DNA of 64,000 nucleotides from Blasia pusilla (GCA_050084515.1 CM114272.1:58590001-58654000); one strand, 5' to 3'; counted from the stretch's first letter, positions 48,665-61,308 are shown. Numbers and translations are program-made. Notes: generated by a model not told the origin, from the letters alone.

Positions 48665-51053
48665 AGTAGTCTTTTCTTTTGGCACAACTATCTAAGGTGC
48701 ACTAACTTTTTTTTCATGGATGACATGATCTTTCTTGCTCTTTCAAGATTAGATCATAAATCCTATTATATTTGATCTTCGCTTGCCATCTATTTGGATT
48801 ATAACCCCATGTAATAGTGATTCATTTTGTAATTTGGTGTATGGAAGCTACTCTGTAGTGACATTCCATGCCTCAAAATATGTTTTCAAGAATATGTTTT
48901 CATTATGTGCTTGGTTAATTGCTTGTGTATGTTTCGTTTGTAGCAAGACATTCTTATTACATCTCTTTCTAAACTCAGAGAAAATTCATGTAGTTTCTTG
49001 ATTACATCAAGATGACACTACTCAATGTAACAACATAGTGCTCATGTGCTACTTCCATATAGTTGAGTTGACATGTCTCTGGATATATGATGTTGTTTTA
49101 GTTATGTGCGCTTTTGTCAAAATTCTACTATGTGCTAAGGTGAACGCTTAAGTGTTCACCATATAAATGGAAAAGAGGATTTCAATAATTCAGATCCATT
49201 AATTCTTGCACCATTCAAAAGGCATAATAAACATTCCAAAATATCCAAAATTTATATTCCCACTAGTCATATCAATATAACTAGCACAGTACGGTTCAAA
49301 AACTAAATTAGTAAGCTTCAAGTTCTCTCTAGTCCTAATTGTATGACTCATGCAATTCTGTTGCAATGACTACATAATTTTTGCTACTCACATAGTCATA
49401 TCTTTGTGACTAAACCAGTTGTGTCCGCTTTTATAGTAGTCACGTAACTCTACTTGTCTAGTCATAGTACATGACTATATGAGTCCATACCAACATTTCA
49501 ATATAATAAAATGACTACATGAGTTGCCAACTATAACTGAATGGAGTACACTTGGTGCATTTTGATAGAATATTTTGAACTTTTGCACACCAACCATGAC
49601 TAAAGGAGTCGTTGGTGGTAACTAGAAAAATATACACATATGACTAGATGAGTCGTACTCAAGTCCACATCATAAGTGACATGTCACAGCAATACTCCAT
49701 GTCATCAGTGACACATCACACTAAATAGTCCATGTCACTGATGATGGGTCATTATTCCACATCATCTGAGTGATATATCAGTCATGGCCTCATGACTACA
49801 CCCTCGAGTCATATACCAACCTCCACCTAAGCTGACCATCCTAGTTAGCCTAGTCGCCAAACAAATACGACTTGGCTTTTGTGTCTCAAGTAGTCGTCAA
49901 TCATTGTTAGTCGTGGTATGTAAAATATGACTCATATGAGTCATATAACCTAGTCATAAAACCAGGGATTTCTTCTAGTGGAGGCGATCACTTCTTCATA
50001 ACATGGAACCCCGAAATTCCTAACGATCAAATCCATGTAAACTACTTCACGTTTGTATACAAGGAAAATAGCACAATTAGTGTTAAACCCTACTCAAGCA
50101 AGCCTATTGATGTCCATGGATAGTTATATAAGGACATACAAAGTGCAATCCCATGTCCTTCCGTGTGTGACTGTAGGAAGAATCACCGGAGTTGGAGATT
50201 GTATGACTTGGTTCATGAACGTGTCCCCAAAGTGATAAACTAGATAGCGAGTGAACAAGTGCCTATTTACAAAGAGAATCTTGACGTGGTACGGGTTAAG
50301 AAAAGGAAAATCTGGCACAACTCGTGCTCCATCCCTATCCATACTTGACAAACATCCTCTACTCTCCTCTAGAATGAGATTTGGCGGAGTTGCTCTTCCC
50401 AAGAGGGGTAATCCACTCTCATTGGGAAAATAACAAGCCAAACCATCCTCTATTTCTAATATAACTAAACTCATCTAAGGTGACAAGTCTCTCATCTCCA
50501 CACATACCAAACTCTAGAAAACTCTCCCAAGATGAGTAATCGATTCTCTTTGGAAGAGCAAGCAATCCCAAAGGCATACACTCAAGAGTGACACGAGAGA
50601 CTCAAGATGTGAAGTACAAGGTGATGAATCTTTTAAGGTCCCTCCTCTTTATATACTCAGAAGGAATCCACAATAGTACGAAATAGACTAATCTTATCTT
50701 GTGCCACATGGCTTCCTCTCAAGGCTTAGCCAATCACATTTTGACACAAGTAGATTATCTCGTATCTCTTCCAAAATATCCTCTTTTATTCCCTTCATAT
50801 CTTCCAAACTACCCCACTAACTAAGACTACTTTTTATTTTGTTTTATTAAAGCACCAACCCCACTTCTTTACATTTCTAATCCCATATTTTATTTATTAT
50901 CTCTTTTCGTAAAGTTGGGTCCGCGCAAATGAGTCATCCTAAAGAGGTTTAAACATGAGAATTTCATTTTTCTAAGCTAATTTACTTAGTACTCATAAAA
51001 CTCTCTCTAATACTTAATGATAGAGGAGTTTATATAGAGGATGATTTTACTAT
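48665..51053. other. No gene seen
   Basis: AT-rich. Between 49,330 and 49,970 the words tgact(a), agtca and atgactc are unusually dense in both orientations. ORFs near 50,050-50,475 have no recognisable domain. Confidence 0.45.
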
Positions 51054-52869
51054 ACCACAACGGTGCACCTGCTGAGGTATTGACAGACCAGGATATAGAG
51101 TTTTGCGGAGAGTTTGAGGCCTTGTGTGATCACGCGTTGATCGACCACCGCACTACTTCGTGAGATCATACTAAGGCAGATAGACTAGCGGAGCTGGTTG
51201 TGCAGACGGTGAAGAGAGGATTACACAAGTATGGCTTGTAGGGAGGTCTCCTAGGAGATTGGGATCTCGAGGTTGCCGTGGTTGGCAATGGGATACAGAT
51301 TTGGTAGGCAGGCATCCTTAGCGTCTTTCTCACCATACTTGCTTTTATATGGCCAAGAGCCACATTTACGTGCGGCCATTCGTCAAGATGTTGGTGAGGT
51401 GTTGAACCTTGATGACCCTGATGTACGGATGAGAGTATATTCACAAAGGGATGAGTTGTTTCGGAGAGTGATGCCCATGGCGTTTGAGAACTTGGCGATT
51501 GCGCAGCATTGGATACATTGAGGTATGCGAGTATTCGGGGGGTGGTTATCGACTTACTATCCGGAGGTTTCATCTGGGAGACTATGTCTACTTACAGCTG
51601 ATGGTGCCCACGACGTTGGATGTGACTACATGGCGCACCATCTTAAGAGTATGTGAGGTTTTGCCATCAGATGTTCTCTTATTGGAGGGACGTGATAGTA
51701 TGGTTTGGAAGGACCATGTGCGTAACTGTGCATTGTGTCACCTTCCGAACATTGACGGAATAGTTGATCTGAGCTTAACAGTAGTTCTTGCAGCCTTGCG
51801 ATGTATGTTGTGTGGTTTTGCCCGTGGTGCAGCCACTATGCTAGTCTGTGATGGATGTTCGAGAGGATGGCATATGGCATGCTTAACGCCACCTCTCACT
51901 AGGGTTCCTCAGGGACGATGGATGTGTCTCAAATGTATATAGAGTTGGTAGTTCTATATTCGACTTGTGTATGTGACATGGATGATAAGAAGGCGACTAA
52001 CAATGGGGCCACATGAGCACCCGGCCTTCTTGCTCTTAGCGTCCGAGAGATATATATCATGGTAGGTAGGGATAGATGGCTATCTGGAGTTAGAGGGACC
52101 TAAAAACCAACTAGGGAGGCGATTGGAGATATTTTGGTACTTCTTGTCTCGTTATTTGGATGCCATGAGTTAGCATGGGATCATGCGTATTTGTATGTAT
52201 GTTTGTCGACAGCGATGTGTATGCGCACGACAGTTGTCACAACTTTTTAGGATAGATCGGAGAGATTTGGTAGAGCGCCTTTGTGAGTAGAGGAGGACAT
52301 GCTCAAGAGGTCAAGGATGACCTGTTGAGGTCCTGGGAAACTGAGAGAGCAGGTTTCCCCTTTGTTTCGGCTTATTTGGAGCCATATAGAAAAACTTACT
52401 ACTTTGGGTAAGTTTCCATGTTTGGTAGAGTTAACTTTCCACTTTGGGAAGTGGCCCTTGACCCGCTACAGGAGGTCAAGAGCCAAGGAGGTGACTTGTG
52501 AGCATAGGTTACCGAGAAGACAGCTTGGAAGGGGGTATACCTCAAGGAGAGAGAGGTTGAGAGCTCATTCTCTCTTTGTTAAACCTCTTGGCATGAGGCG
52601 ACGGAGCTATGGTCTTGCTTGCCTTGTGTGTGTAAGCCAAGCCTCTCATTAGGAGAGTGGGTTTGGTTTCACATTGAGAGAGACATGTGAGAGTGCACAT
52701 ATTTGAGAGTTATGGTGTTGAGAGATAATGGATCTTGATTTATTGGAGATATTTTGGTACTTCTTGTCTCGTTGTTTGGATGTCATGAGTTAGCATGGGA
52801 TCGTGCGTGTTTGTGTGTATGTTTGTCGACAAAGATGTATGTTGTGTAGCGATGTGTATGCGCACGACA
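51054..52869 (+). mobile_element. Element fragment E: integrase end, intact PHD finger and B-A-B terminus (subtype 2)
   Basis: 5'-truncated copy starting inside the integrase core (GAPAEVLTDQDIEFCGEF). It continues through DHTKADRLAELVVQTVKRGL, the C-terminal barrel and an intact PHD finger, then terminal units: B1 (about 52,129-52,232), A2 (52,235-52,740, TGTCACAACTTTTTAGG...) and B2 (52,741-52,869, ...GTATGCGCACGACA). The A unit matches element B. Stops break the integrase core. Confidence 0.75.
51484..51942 (+). pseudogene. Integrase C-terminal barrel plus intact PHD finger (element E)
   Basis: A 152-codon open frame. Residues about 23-95 are the integrase C-terminal domain (RRFHLGDYVYLQ, TILRVCEVLPSDVLLLEGRDS, VWKDHVRNCALCHLPNIDG). 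Residues 105-152 (51,796-51,939) form a PHD finger with all eight zinc ligands in C4-H-C3 order: C..C in CMLC, C..C in VCDGC, H..C in WHMAC, and C..C in WMCLKC, with the usual Trp two residues before the seventh ligand and a VCDGC-SRGWH core. PHD fingers bind histone H3 tails. The frame ends four residues after the finger, so the PHD is the natural C-terminus of the polyprotein. This is the only intact PHD among the three copies. Confidence 0.85.
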
Positions 52870-54540
52870 TTGTACACCTAACTAATAGAAACTTATTATT
52901 TATATTTTGAGCAAAAATTCATAACGTAATATGAGATAAAACAATCAACAAATATAAGAAATTCATTGGAAATTTCCTTTAGGATTTGAGTCACCTCATA
53001 ATCGTGCATGGTTATTTTACTAGTAACATGTGTGTGTAATCCATGGGCCATTCCATGTAACACTAATACACATGTTTACTCCAAGCTAGTAAGATGAGAC
53101 ATGTGTTGGAGGAGTGGATTACCATAGAGGAAAAGTATCTAGCCAGGTGACGTCCATTGTTGAAAGGATTGTCACTTATGGTAACAAAGATTATTTAGGT
53201 ATGTCGTTGGATCAATTTTCACTTTGATAACTTATTCTACTTAAAATACTATTTTTTTAACTTGGGTTACCTTAGGAGGTGGATATACCTTATATCATCA
53301 AGCTATTATTGCATTGGCCTCCTCTCCAACAAGCTCCTTCTACACACCACACGGGAATCCTTCCACATTTCCATCAATTGTTCATAATGTTAGATTTTAG
53401 TGGATTTGCCTTCTTTTTGTAGTCGTAGTCCGAGTGCGGCCTAGTTATTCTACAAATTTTTGAGCATTAGGAGGATTTACCCCTTCTAGTACATTTAATG
53501 GGTTCCCATGTTCTTTTATTACGTCTTTTTCTTTTCTTTTAGATTTGAATTTTAAAATATTATTTTTAGTGAAAAAATTGAGGTTTTAAAAATGAAGATA
53601 TCCCTAAAAGTTTCCCAATTCAGCCTCCCATTCACTATTTTAATTTTTTTCCTATTTAAATAAATCCATTTTCAAGCGTGGCCACGAGAGAAATTTAGAA
53701 TGTTTCTTTGGAAAAGAATTATCAAGGGATTATGTTTTTTTACTGAAGTTATTTTCAAAATGTTAGATTTTTCATCAAAGTATTCGATAAAACATCCAAA
53801 CTATTGTTTGCCTTAGCTCTTGCACAATCGAAAATATTTGATCAAAACTAGCCAACCAATTTTGTTCCCAATGTTAGAGCTTCATTTGGTCCTTTTTTTT
53901 AAGATTTTTCATTTTTACACTTGGGTATTAACGTCCTTTACATGTAGGTGTGGTTAATGGCCCCACTTCAGGAGAGCTCATTTCTTTCTAAGGTCTTTGC
54001 ACCTATTCAGGTGGCAAGTATTGGCATCCTAACCGTCCGATAACCATTTGGGCCTCCATTCACACGTGTCATCTGGTGTTCTTGTTGTCTACTTAATGTT
54101 ATGTTCTATTTTTACCTATTACGTGACCTCGGATGCATCTTAGGCTAGGAAGGATATAATCTCCTTTGTGTGGAGGCTTTTGTGCGCACTTACTTACTTG
54201 CGTTTTTGGCTGTTGGATTCGATGGAAGTTCATTTTTCATGTCAGAGAGTCCTTGTACATCATACGCTTCTACATCAACGCCTTCGATTTGCAACTATAC
54301 TTTCCTCTTTTTCCGTTTCCATCTCGGATTCAAGGGAACTCTTTCACGATTCAGGGACCCGTCCGTGTCTCTCTTATTATCAGATTTGTACCAGACAAGC
54401 TTCTTACGTCTTTGCCATGTTTTGAGTGAGTCTTCATTCTTCTTGAATGTGTTAAGTGAGTTGTCAAGTGAGTCTTTGCGCAATTTGTTCTTTCGAGTGC
54501 TCCGCCCCATGGCGTTAGTTTCTACCCTTAGTGCTTGGCT
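52870..54540. other. No gene seen
   Basis: AT-rich. Three overlapping ORFs at 54,166-54,589 in different frames give no recognisable domain. Confidence 0.45.
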
Positions 54541-54625
54541 TCTTGCTAGTTGCAACTCTCATTTGGGTCAAATCAGTCCCTCTTGCTAGCTGCAACTCTC
54601 ATTCGGGTCAAATGAGTCTCGGATC
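54541..54625. repeat. Tandem duplication, about 43 bp x 2
   Basis: ttgctagttgcaactctcat plus ttgggtcaaatcagtccctc is repeated at once with a few changes (ttgctagctgcaactctcat, tcgggtcaaatgagtctc). Confidence 0.75.
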
Positions 54626-54629
54626 GCTG

Positions 54630-56580
54630 GAGGATCTACATCGAATCCACTTTACTAATTTCTTGGCGAAGCCATCGCTTGCAACTAAGAAGGTCTACTC
54701 TGGTTTGTGATTAGATTCAAACCTGTTCTGCCTCTTCTCTGCTCTCACCCTTTAATGCTATAAGCCGTAGCTGGCATGTTAATTTTTTTGATCTAATGCT
54801 CTTGCTGCACTCAAGTATCGGCGATTTGGCATATCGTGCAGAGCCTTACGTTTCTTTTCACATTCACAAGTAAGTCACATTATCCATTCATAGGAATTTA
54901 GTACTACTTCTTCTTTGTTGTTTGCAGTTTCTATTTTCTTTACAATTTTTATTTGCTCATCCTACCTTCCTCCACTTGTTCTCGACTTCCGTAATGCAAT
55001 CTTTATAGCATTTTTCTAACCCAATCAAGCTATTGCCTTGGTTTCTATGAAAGTTATGCTAGCATTGGATACTATTTAGGCATAAACTTTTCCAACTGCT
55101 ACTTTAGGCTTACCCTCCTTGCAGTACATCACCAAGTAATCAAGAATGCAACCTATATTAGTGACATGAATGCAAGATACTGTAGTGTTTGCCATAGTCT
55201 TCCAAACAAGCACCTTTTGACCTCGTTCCTTGCACCTACTAAGACTGTTATCAAACTTTCGGCTCAAGAAATCTGGAAATCTGAGGACTTCGTCTGCAAC
55301 TTGTACATCACAATGCACTTCTAGCAAACTTGATATCACCTGCCTCGCAATGTTATCAGGGACTACTCATTTTCAAGTTGTACATGTCCTACGAGTAATC
55401 AACTAATGTCTGCAAGTGTATTCTCCATCATCATACAACTGTGTGCATTGTTGTGATCTTACCAAACACTTTAGGAATTGACATAACATGTCACAGAGGT
55501 AGCTTTTCCTACTTCAACTCAACTTCTTTTCCCCAACTACCTTGTCCTGGGTCTCCCCGAAAAATGGATCCCTCTCACTCAATAGAACATAGAAGAGTTA
55601 CTAAATCACTCTTAAAAAAGTTACCCAATCGAAGGAATTTTGTTTTGGACAGATATCGTGCAAAAATGTCGTTCACATGCCCGAGCCAAACTTATAGCCA
55701 AGCATAGATCAGAATGTCAGACAATTAGTTATAATTGGCCTCTTGCAAGCCAGATTTATGTCGATGGAAATCCATCTCTGCTCTTCTTATTACAAAGATG
55801 CAATGTTGTGGATATTGCGGTTCTGTACTCTACTTTATACCTCGGAATAGGATGTGTACTATAGATTCATAGGACTATCCCCCATACATGCTTTGCAATG
55901 GATTCCTATTATCTTACATTATACGTGCCCATGGAAAATTCTATATCTATGATCTATGTACATTTTCCCAGCCCTGAACTATTTTGAATGTGTACATGAC
56001 ACCAACATATATTAGGGAAGTATTAGCATCTAATCCCGTCCAACTTCAACTTCTGGCTATTGTAGATTCTTGCATTGGAATTCTCCAGAAGTACATGGCT
56101 TCCAAAAGGGTTTCTTTCACCCAATATCCCTCATTGACTCATCTCTTGTAGCTTGGAACATGACTCCAACACCTCATGTCACAATCCACTCCATCCAATC
56201 TAGTGTTAGTAACATACTTGCAACTTATTTAAGTATGAACCATCTATACAAAGACTACAAGTGCTTTTTAAAATTACCAAAACCTTATGTTGGTCTAGTA
56301 GTGCTTCCAAGCGCTTTTGTGTCATCCGTTTTAAAAGCCTCCCAAGAAAAAGGATAGGTAACTCATAGCATGTCTTTCAACCCATACCAACCTGAGCTAA
56401 ATATCTTGCAAGACGTAACATACTCTCTCCTAGTTCTTCCGACATATTTAACAATGGTAGCATAGCCTTCAGACGAGAGGCATTTTGCAAGGACACCTTC
56501 TTAACTAATTCTTGAGGAAACTCTTTGGATAGTAGACTAACCATTGAAATAGGTATGTTCCCCTTTCTATTCCCATTCTT
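54630..56580. other. No gene resolved; possibly decayed Helitron coding DNA
   Basis: Several 80-95-codon ORFs on both strands (55,076-56,595) without clear domains. Because a Helitron replicase fragment follows, part may be its decayed upstream portion. Confidence 0.3.
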
Positions 56581-57126
56581 ATGTGGGTATTTCATGGAGA
56601 AGGATCATTTTCAGAATATATGAGACAATTTTTGAGACAATTATTTAGTCCCTTCTCACTTTACAAACCCTACTCACTTGTCATGCATCAACCATATCAA
56701 TCCATGTCACTATGTTCATCCTCCCGTTCCTTTATACTCAATAGAGATGTTGATAGGTTGAGAAAAGATAAAGCTCACTTGCTAGAGGAAGACCTCTACC
56801 GTCAACTCTCCAGACATTCACTTAGTCCACAAGTACCAGGTACATCAGGATAGCATAGATGTCACCTTGAAGACATTAAGGCAATGGTCGGTAAGTGGGG
56901 CTTGCCCCTCTTCTTCCTTACACTCACATGTGACGAAATATCATCCACCAGATGGCCAAGCATTGACTCCTTTGAGCACCTCTTACGCAACTTCAACTCC
57001 AACTTCACTTGGTGTGACACACCAGTTGACTTTGCCCAACTATTCCACACTATCGACGTCATGATGGAGAAGGGTTTCTTTGATGGTACTCTCTTTGAGG
57101 TCCTTATATATCTAGGAAATTCATGA
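56581..57126 (+). pseudogene. Helitron replicase/helicase fragment (Helitron-like N domain)
   Basis: Two ORFs in one frame are separated by a single TAG (56,851). The first ends LRKDKAHLLEEDLYRQLSRH. The second has HLEDIKAMVGKWGLPLFFLTLTCDE...RWPSIDSFE, FTWCDTPVDFAQLFH. This 'xxLPxFFLTLTxxExxxxRWP' run, preceded by a DIKAMV helix and followed by a TW.D.PV..A..FH segment, is the Helitron-like N domain of plant Helitron proteins (from memory). The Rep and helicase domains that should follow are missing, so it is a fragment. It indicates that autonomous Helitrons once served this genome. Confidence 0.65.
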
Positions 57127-57879
57127 TGTTTGGTCTTCAAGATCTATCTATCGTTCTTTTCCTCATCTATATCCTTGTGTGTCGGCTTGCCATCTCATTC
57201 CTTATATCACTCTTGTGATGGAAAAGGAATGTCATCCATGGAGCTACAACATAGTCATGTGCAAAGTCCCCTCTCCATGAGTGTGTTGGTTGGTGGGATT
57301 GTCTTATATACAATGTTAACTCCACCAAGATGGGGCATATTCTAGTGCTAGGTAGAAAATGGTAATTACTACCATCGAAAAGATTGTATAATCATCTTGG
57401 GAGAAAAAACACATAGACCCAAGAACATTGATATGGCATAAGTGGTTAAATTTGCACATACAAATGTCTTGAGCATCTTGTCAATTGCCGCAAGTACCTT
57501 CTCTCGTGTTCGCATAGATATCCTAAGAAATGCTAATTAGTAATGTTAAAGAAAGATACCATGACTAATTGATTGAACACTTACTTTGATCAGCACTAGA
57601 TGACCTAATATATACGTCAAGTCGGCATCCACCACTACATGGATACGCATGTCCATATTGCATCGGCAAACATCACATTGACTAGCACTCAAATGTATTG
57701 ATGGAGTTTTTCTTCCATGCATGCAACAACACCCTTCGCCATTTGCGAGTCCTCGCTTTCTCAAATCTCCTCTTCGTCTCTTGCGTTCCTCTTGGAGCGT
57801 CGCGGTCTTCCAACTACCTTGAGTTCTTCTCAAACGTCTAGATCTTCTATGATCCCAAGTTCAGGCTCATCAAGGATCT
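57127..57879 (-). other. Probable start of a second LTR retrotransposon interior
   Basis: To the left of the primer-binding site the minus strand has a purine-rich leader (gacgctccaagaggaacg) and a short open frame starting MAKGVVACMEEKLHQ that stops quickly. No Gag or Pol domain could be identified further left. Confidence 0.3.
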
Positions 57880-57891
57880 GCTCTGATACCA
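57880..57891 (-). promoter_or_regulatory. Primer-binding site, initiator-Met tRNA type
   Basis: Minus-strand TGGTATCAGAGC, the sequence complementary to the 3' end of plant initiator tRNA-Met and the usual plant LTR-retrotransposon primer-binding site, two bases after an LTR ending in ...GCGTGACA. Confidence 0.75.
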
Positions 57892-57893
57892 CG

Positions 57894-58845
57894 TGTCACG
57901 CTCTCAACGCTGATATGCATCCAAACACACACTCTGGTTAGTCGGGTCTTGGATCAATGAGCGGGCTAAATTTTTGAGTTCTTGTCTCGGTCTCTCATCA
58001 CGCTCAACCTTCCTTTTTTTGCGGTTTACAACACGAGCAAGTCTCAAAAGACTTGGGACAGACTTTCTGTTCGGTTCAAGAACCTCAAATGGCGTTTCAC
58101 ACCTGGCAGTTCCAACTGTCCGATGGACATCCAATGAGTCCCTAATTGAGACTCACACAAAGTGAATCTCGGGTCGGAATCCAAGTGTGGCGTATAAAGT
58201 CCACTCTCTTGGATCAGGTTTGGGTTTTGAGTTCCAACGCCAAACTCCAGTTCCATCCTGTGCCTCTAAGACGCCGTTTGGTGCTCAAAGTGGGGATTTT
58301 TGTTCCAAGACATCTTGCAGAGACTCCTCCCTTACTAGTACTTCTGGGGATCTCCGAGGTTCCCTACATTTAGGGAAAGACACCCGAGCCTCTCCAATTG
58401 GCCCTCAACCCGATTGCTCTCACAGTCATTTCCGACCAATATCTCAGTCTGTACTTATGCCTTTGCTGGGATCTTTCCAAGATAAGCTTTCCAACGCGCC
58501 CTTATTTGTCCCAAATGCATCTTGGAACTAAACGTTATGGTCCAAAACATAGTCGAATTCCCCAAACGCTGGTCGTGTTCCAAAACTGGTTCTCACCTCT
58601 TTGGCAACCAACCTTCCATGACTCAAATCATCTCAAGTCTTGGCTCGTGTTTGGTCTAGGTTTCCTGGTCATGACCACTAATGCATGAAACACACAACTC
58701 TGTTCCGCCTTTCGTCTCTTGGACTTTTCCAAGAGACCTTTCCAAACGCCTCTCCAAAGGGCGATCATCGCACCGTGAGTCCACTTGAGTTCTGATGTTT
58801 CGCTTGGTGCCTATTTGGTGTTGTTTGGTTATGAGGGTCACGACA
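57894..58845 (-). mobile_element. LTR of an unrelated retrotransposon
   Basis: On the minus strand the 952-bp segment starts TGTCGTGACCC (58,845) and ends GAGCGTGACA (57,894), i.e. TG...CA with short inverted ends, followed by the primer-binding site. No second LTR is in the window, so the element is truncated or interrupted. It shares no obvious sequence with the A units of elements A-E. Confidence 0.6.
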
Positions 58846-59153
58846 AGCTTATCCCTCTATAACCGTGTGGGTGTCTAGCCACATTTCTTCCTTGTATAGA
58901 TCCTTTGATGGAAAAATCATATAGGTGTTTGGGGATCTACTAGGACCCGACTCCTTAGAGTGCTCCATGGGGGAGTTAGCTTTTAGACAGGCTTCTTGGC
59001 CAATTTCTTTTGGCGGAATAGGTCTTATATCCACAGAGTAAGTGGCACCCTTGACTTTTTTAGGGAGTTGGGCCACTATAGCATCCTTTCTGTGCTCCCA
59101 ATTTTTTTAGGGATCGACCGCTCTTTTTACAATATGTTTCCTAGGTTGAAGAT
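58846..59153. other. Spacer up to the right inversion breakpoint
   Basis: No recognisable domain. The sequence changes to element D after 'ggttgaagat' at 59,153. Confidence 0.4.
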
Positions 59154-59159
59154 GAGCAT

Positions 59160-59746
59160 TTCTTGGACTGGAGAACTTCTATCGACGGTATGTCAAGGGT
59201 TTTAGTGCGATCGCAAAGTCTTTGACCTTGTTGACGAGACTTGATTAGGTTTGGTTGTGGGGAGATGATCAAGAGCGAGCATTTCAGGAGCTCAAGGACA
59301 GGTTGACGTCCTCACCCATTTTACAAAGACCGGTTAGGGGTCGCCCATTCCAGTTACATACGGATTGGAGCATGTTGGGTCTAGGAGCGGTGCTTACTCA
59401 GAGGGATGACGAGTAGAGGGAGTTTGTTGTGGCTTACGTGAGCCGATCAAACAACATTGCAGAGGCGAAGTACAAATCCTACGAGGGAGAGTGCTTGGCT
59501 GCAGTGTGGGCCGTGGCACATTTTAGGTGCTATTTATTCGGCAACTCTTTCACACTTATCACTGATCATCAGCCGTTGAGGTGGTTGATGGAGTCCGACA
59601 AGCTTACGGGCAAGCTTGCCAGGTGGGCTCTATTACTACAGGAGTATGAGTTTGAGGTGGTTCATAGGCCAGGTTGGCTGAACCAGGATGCGGATGGGTT
59701 GAGTCGTAACCCATGTCCGAGTCAGAGAGACGACACAGGAGCTTGA
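59160..59746 (+). pseudogene. RT end and RNase H (element half D)
   Basis: YVKGFSAIAKSL and WLWGDDQERAFQELKD end the RT connection. RNase H follows with LHTDWSMLGLGAVLTQRDD, a stop, SRSNNIAEAKYKSYEGECLA, LITDHQPLRWLMESDKL and a VHRPG...LNQDADGLSRN end (59,429-59,746). Acidic positions of the RNase H site are present but stops break the frame. Confidence 0.8.
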
Positions 59747-59967
59747 TGGCATGGAGAGAGTGATGAGGAGATGGTGCCTGGTTGGCATGCATCTTCCTAT
59801 CTTTGTTGGTTGACTATGGCAGGTCAGCCACAGGTGATGACTCCAATGGTGGGGTTGGATGATGAGTCTTTGGATCCAGAGGTTAGTGAGGAGGCGACAG
59901 GTGGTCGTGATATCCATGACGACGTGGAGGTTGTGGAGTTCTTGCGCACTAGCGTCATTGTAGTCAA

Positions 59968-60852
59968 ATGAGTGCTAGGGAGCGGGATCGGATCCTACAT
60001 AGAGCCAAGAGGTTCAAGTGGGAGGGGACTCACATTTTGCGGGTATGGGGAGATGGTAGGATACGAGTGGTACCTCATCCTTCCCAGCGAGCACGTGTAG
60101 TGCAACATGCCCATGAGAAGTTGGGACATTTCGGAGTAAAGCGTACTTACAGCTTACTCCAGGTTCAGTATTGGTGGCGCGGCATGCATACATTTTGGGT
60201 ACATCGCCAGGCCAGATGTATGGTATGTGACAGAGTGCAAGCATCCTTCAATGCTCCCACTCCACAATTACATCCTTTGCCGATTATGGGTTTAGGTTAT
60301 CGGTGGAGTTTAGACTTTGCGGGACCTTTGCCATTGACGGGGCATCATTATAGGTACGTGTTGGTCATGGTGGAGTATTTCTCCAAGTGGATAGAGTTGG
60401 TGGCACTACCAGACAAGGCGAGCAAGGGAACAGCTTATGCATTTCTAGATCGTGTGCTTAGTCACTTTGCTGCACCGGCGGAGGTGTTGACTAACCAGGG
60501 TACCGAGTTGAGGGGAGAGTTTCAGGCCTTGTGTGATCAGGCGCTGATAGATCACCGCACCACGTCCAGAGATATTCCTGAGGCGGATGGGTTGGCGGAG
60601 AGAGTGGTACAGACGGTGAAGAGAGGATTGCGCAAGTATGGCTTGCAGTGGGGACAGTTGAGGGAGTGGGACCTACAGTTGCCATGGTTGGCTATGGGTT
60701 ATTGCTTTAGTCGGCAGTCATCCTTGGTGTCATTTTCACCGTACTTTTTGCTCTTTGGGAGAGAGCCAAAATTACATGCAGCGATTTTCCGTGACATGGC
60801 GGAGGTGTTAGATCTTGATGATCCAGATGTGTGGGTACAAGCATGTTCTTAG
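59968..60852 (+). pseudogene. Integrase, nearly full core (element half D)
   Basis: A 294-codon open frame. The N-terminal zinc-binding domain is HAHEKLGHFGVKRTY, then CMVC. The catalytic core has D in SLDFAGPLPLTG, then LTNQGTELRGEF where A and E have Asp (TDQ) and this copy has Asn, so the second catalytic residue is lost. The third residue is Glu in IPEADGLAERVVQ. It ends LDLDDPDVWVQACS at a stop. The first Met follows an in-frame stop, so the true protein was longer upstream. Family: Ty3/gypsy integrase. Confidence 0.85.
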
Positions 60853-60876
60853 AGGGCAGAAATTTTTCGTAGAGTT

Positions 60877-61308
60877 ATGCCTATGGCCTTTGAGAACTTA
60901 GCTATTGCCCAGTATAGAGATACATTGAGGTACGTGACCATTCGTGGAGGAGGTTATCGTCCAGGGATTAGGAGGTTTCATCTTGGAGATTACGTGTATT
61001 TACAACAGGCGGCATCCACGACGCTAGATGTCACTATAGGGCGCACGATCCTACGTGTGCGCGAGGTATTACCGACCGGAGTCCTCATGTTGGAGGGACG
61101 GGATGGTATGGTTTGGAAGGATCATGTGCACAATTGTGCGCCATGTCATCTTCCGAACATAGACGGGACAGTGGATCCGAGCTTGGCAATGGTACCTACA
61201 TGCTTGAGGTGTATGTTGTGCGGATCTGCGAGGGATGCAGCCACCATGTTGGTATGTGATGGTTATTCTCGAGGGTGGTATATGTCATGTCTGACCATCC
61301 CCTCTTGA
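60877..61308 (+). pseudogene. Integrase C-terminal barrel and damaged PHD finger (element half D)
   Basis: Continues the integrase after one stop: RRFHLGDYVYLQQ, TILRVREVLPTGVLMLEGRDG, VWKDHVHNCAPCHLPNIDG, then LRCMLCGSARDAATMLVCDGY and GWYMSC before a premature stop. Compared with E, the fourth Cys and the His zinc ligand are both Tyr, and the final Cys pair is absent. Confidence 0.8.

Noticed and set aside
54166-54589. Three overlapping 85-139-codon ORFs
   Set aside because: No recognisable domain, and the frames compete with one another.
55076-56595. ORFs on both strands as further Helitron or cellular exons
   Set aside because: No motif could be matched in any frame; splice-consistent joins were not found.
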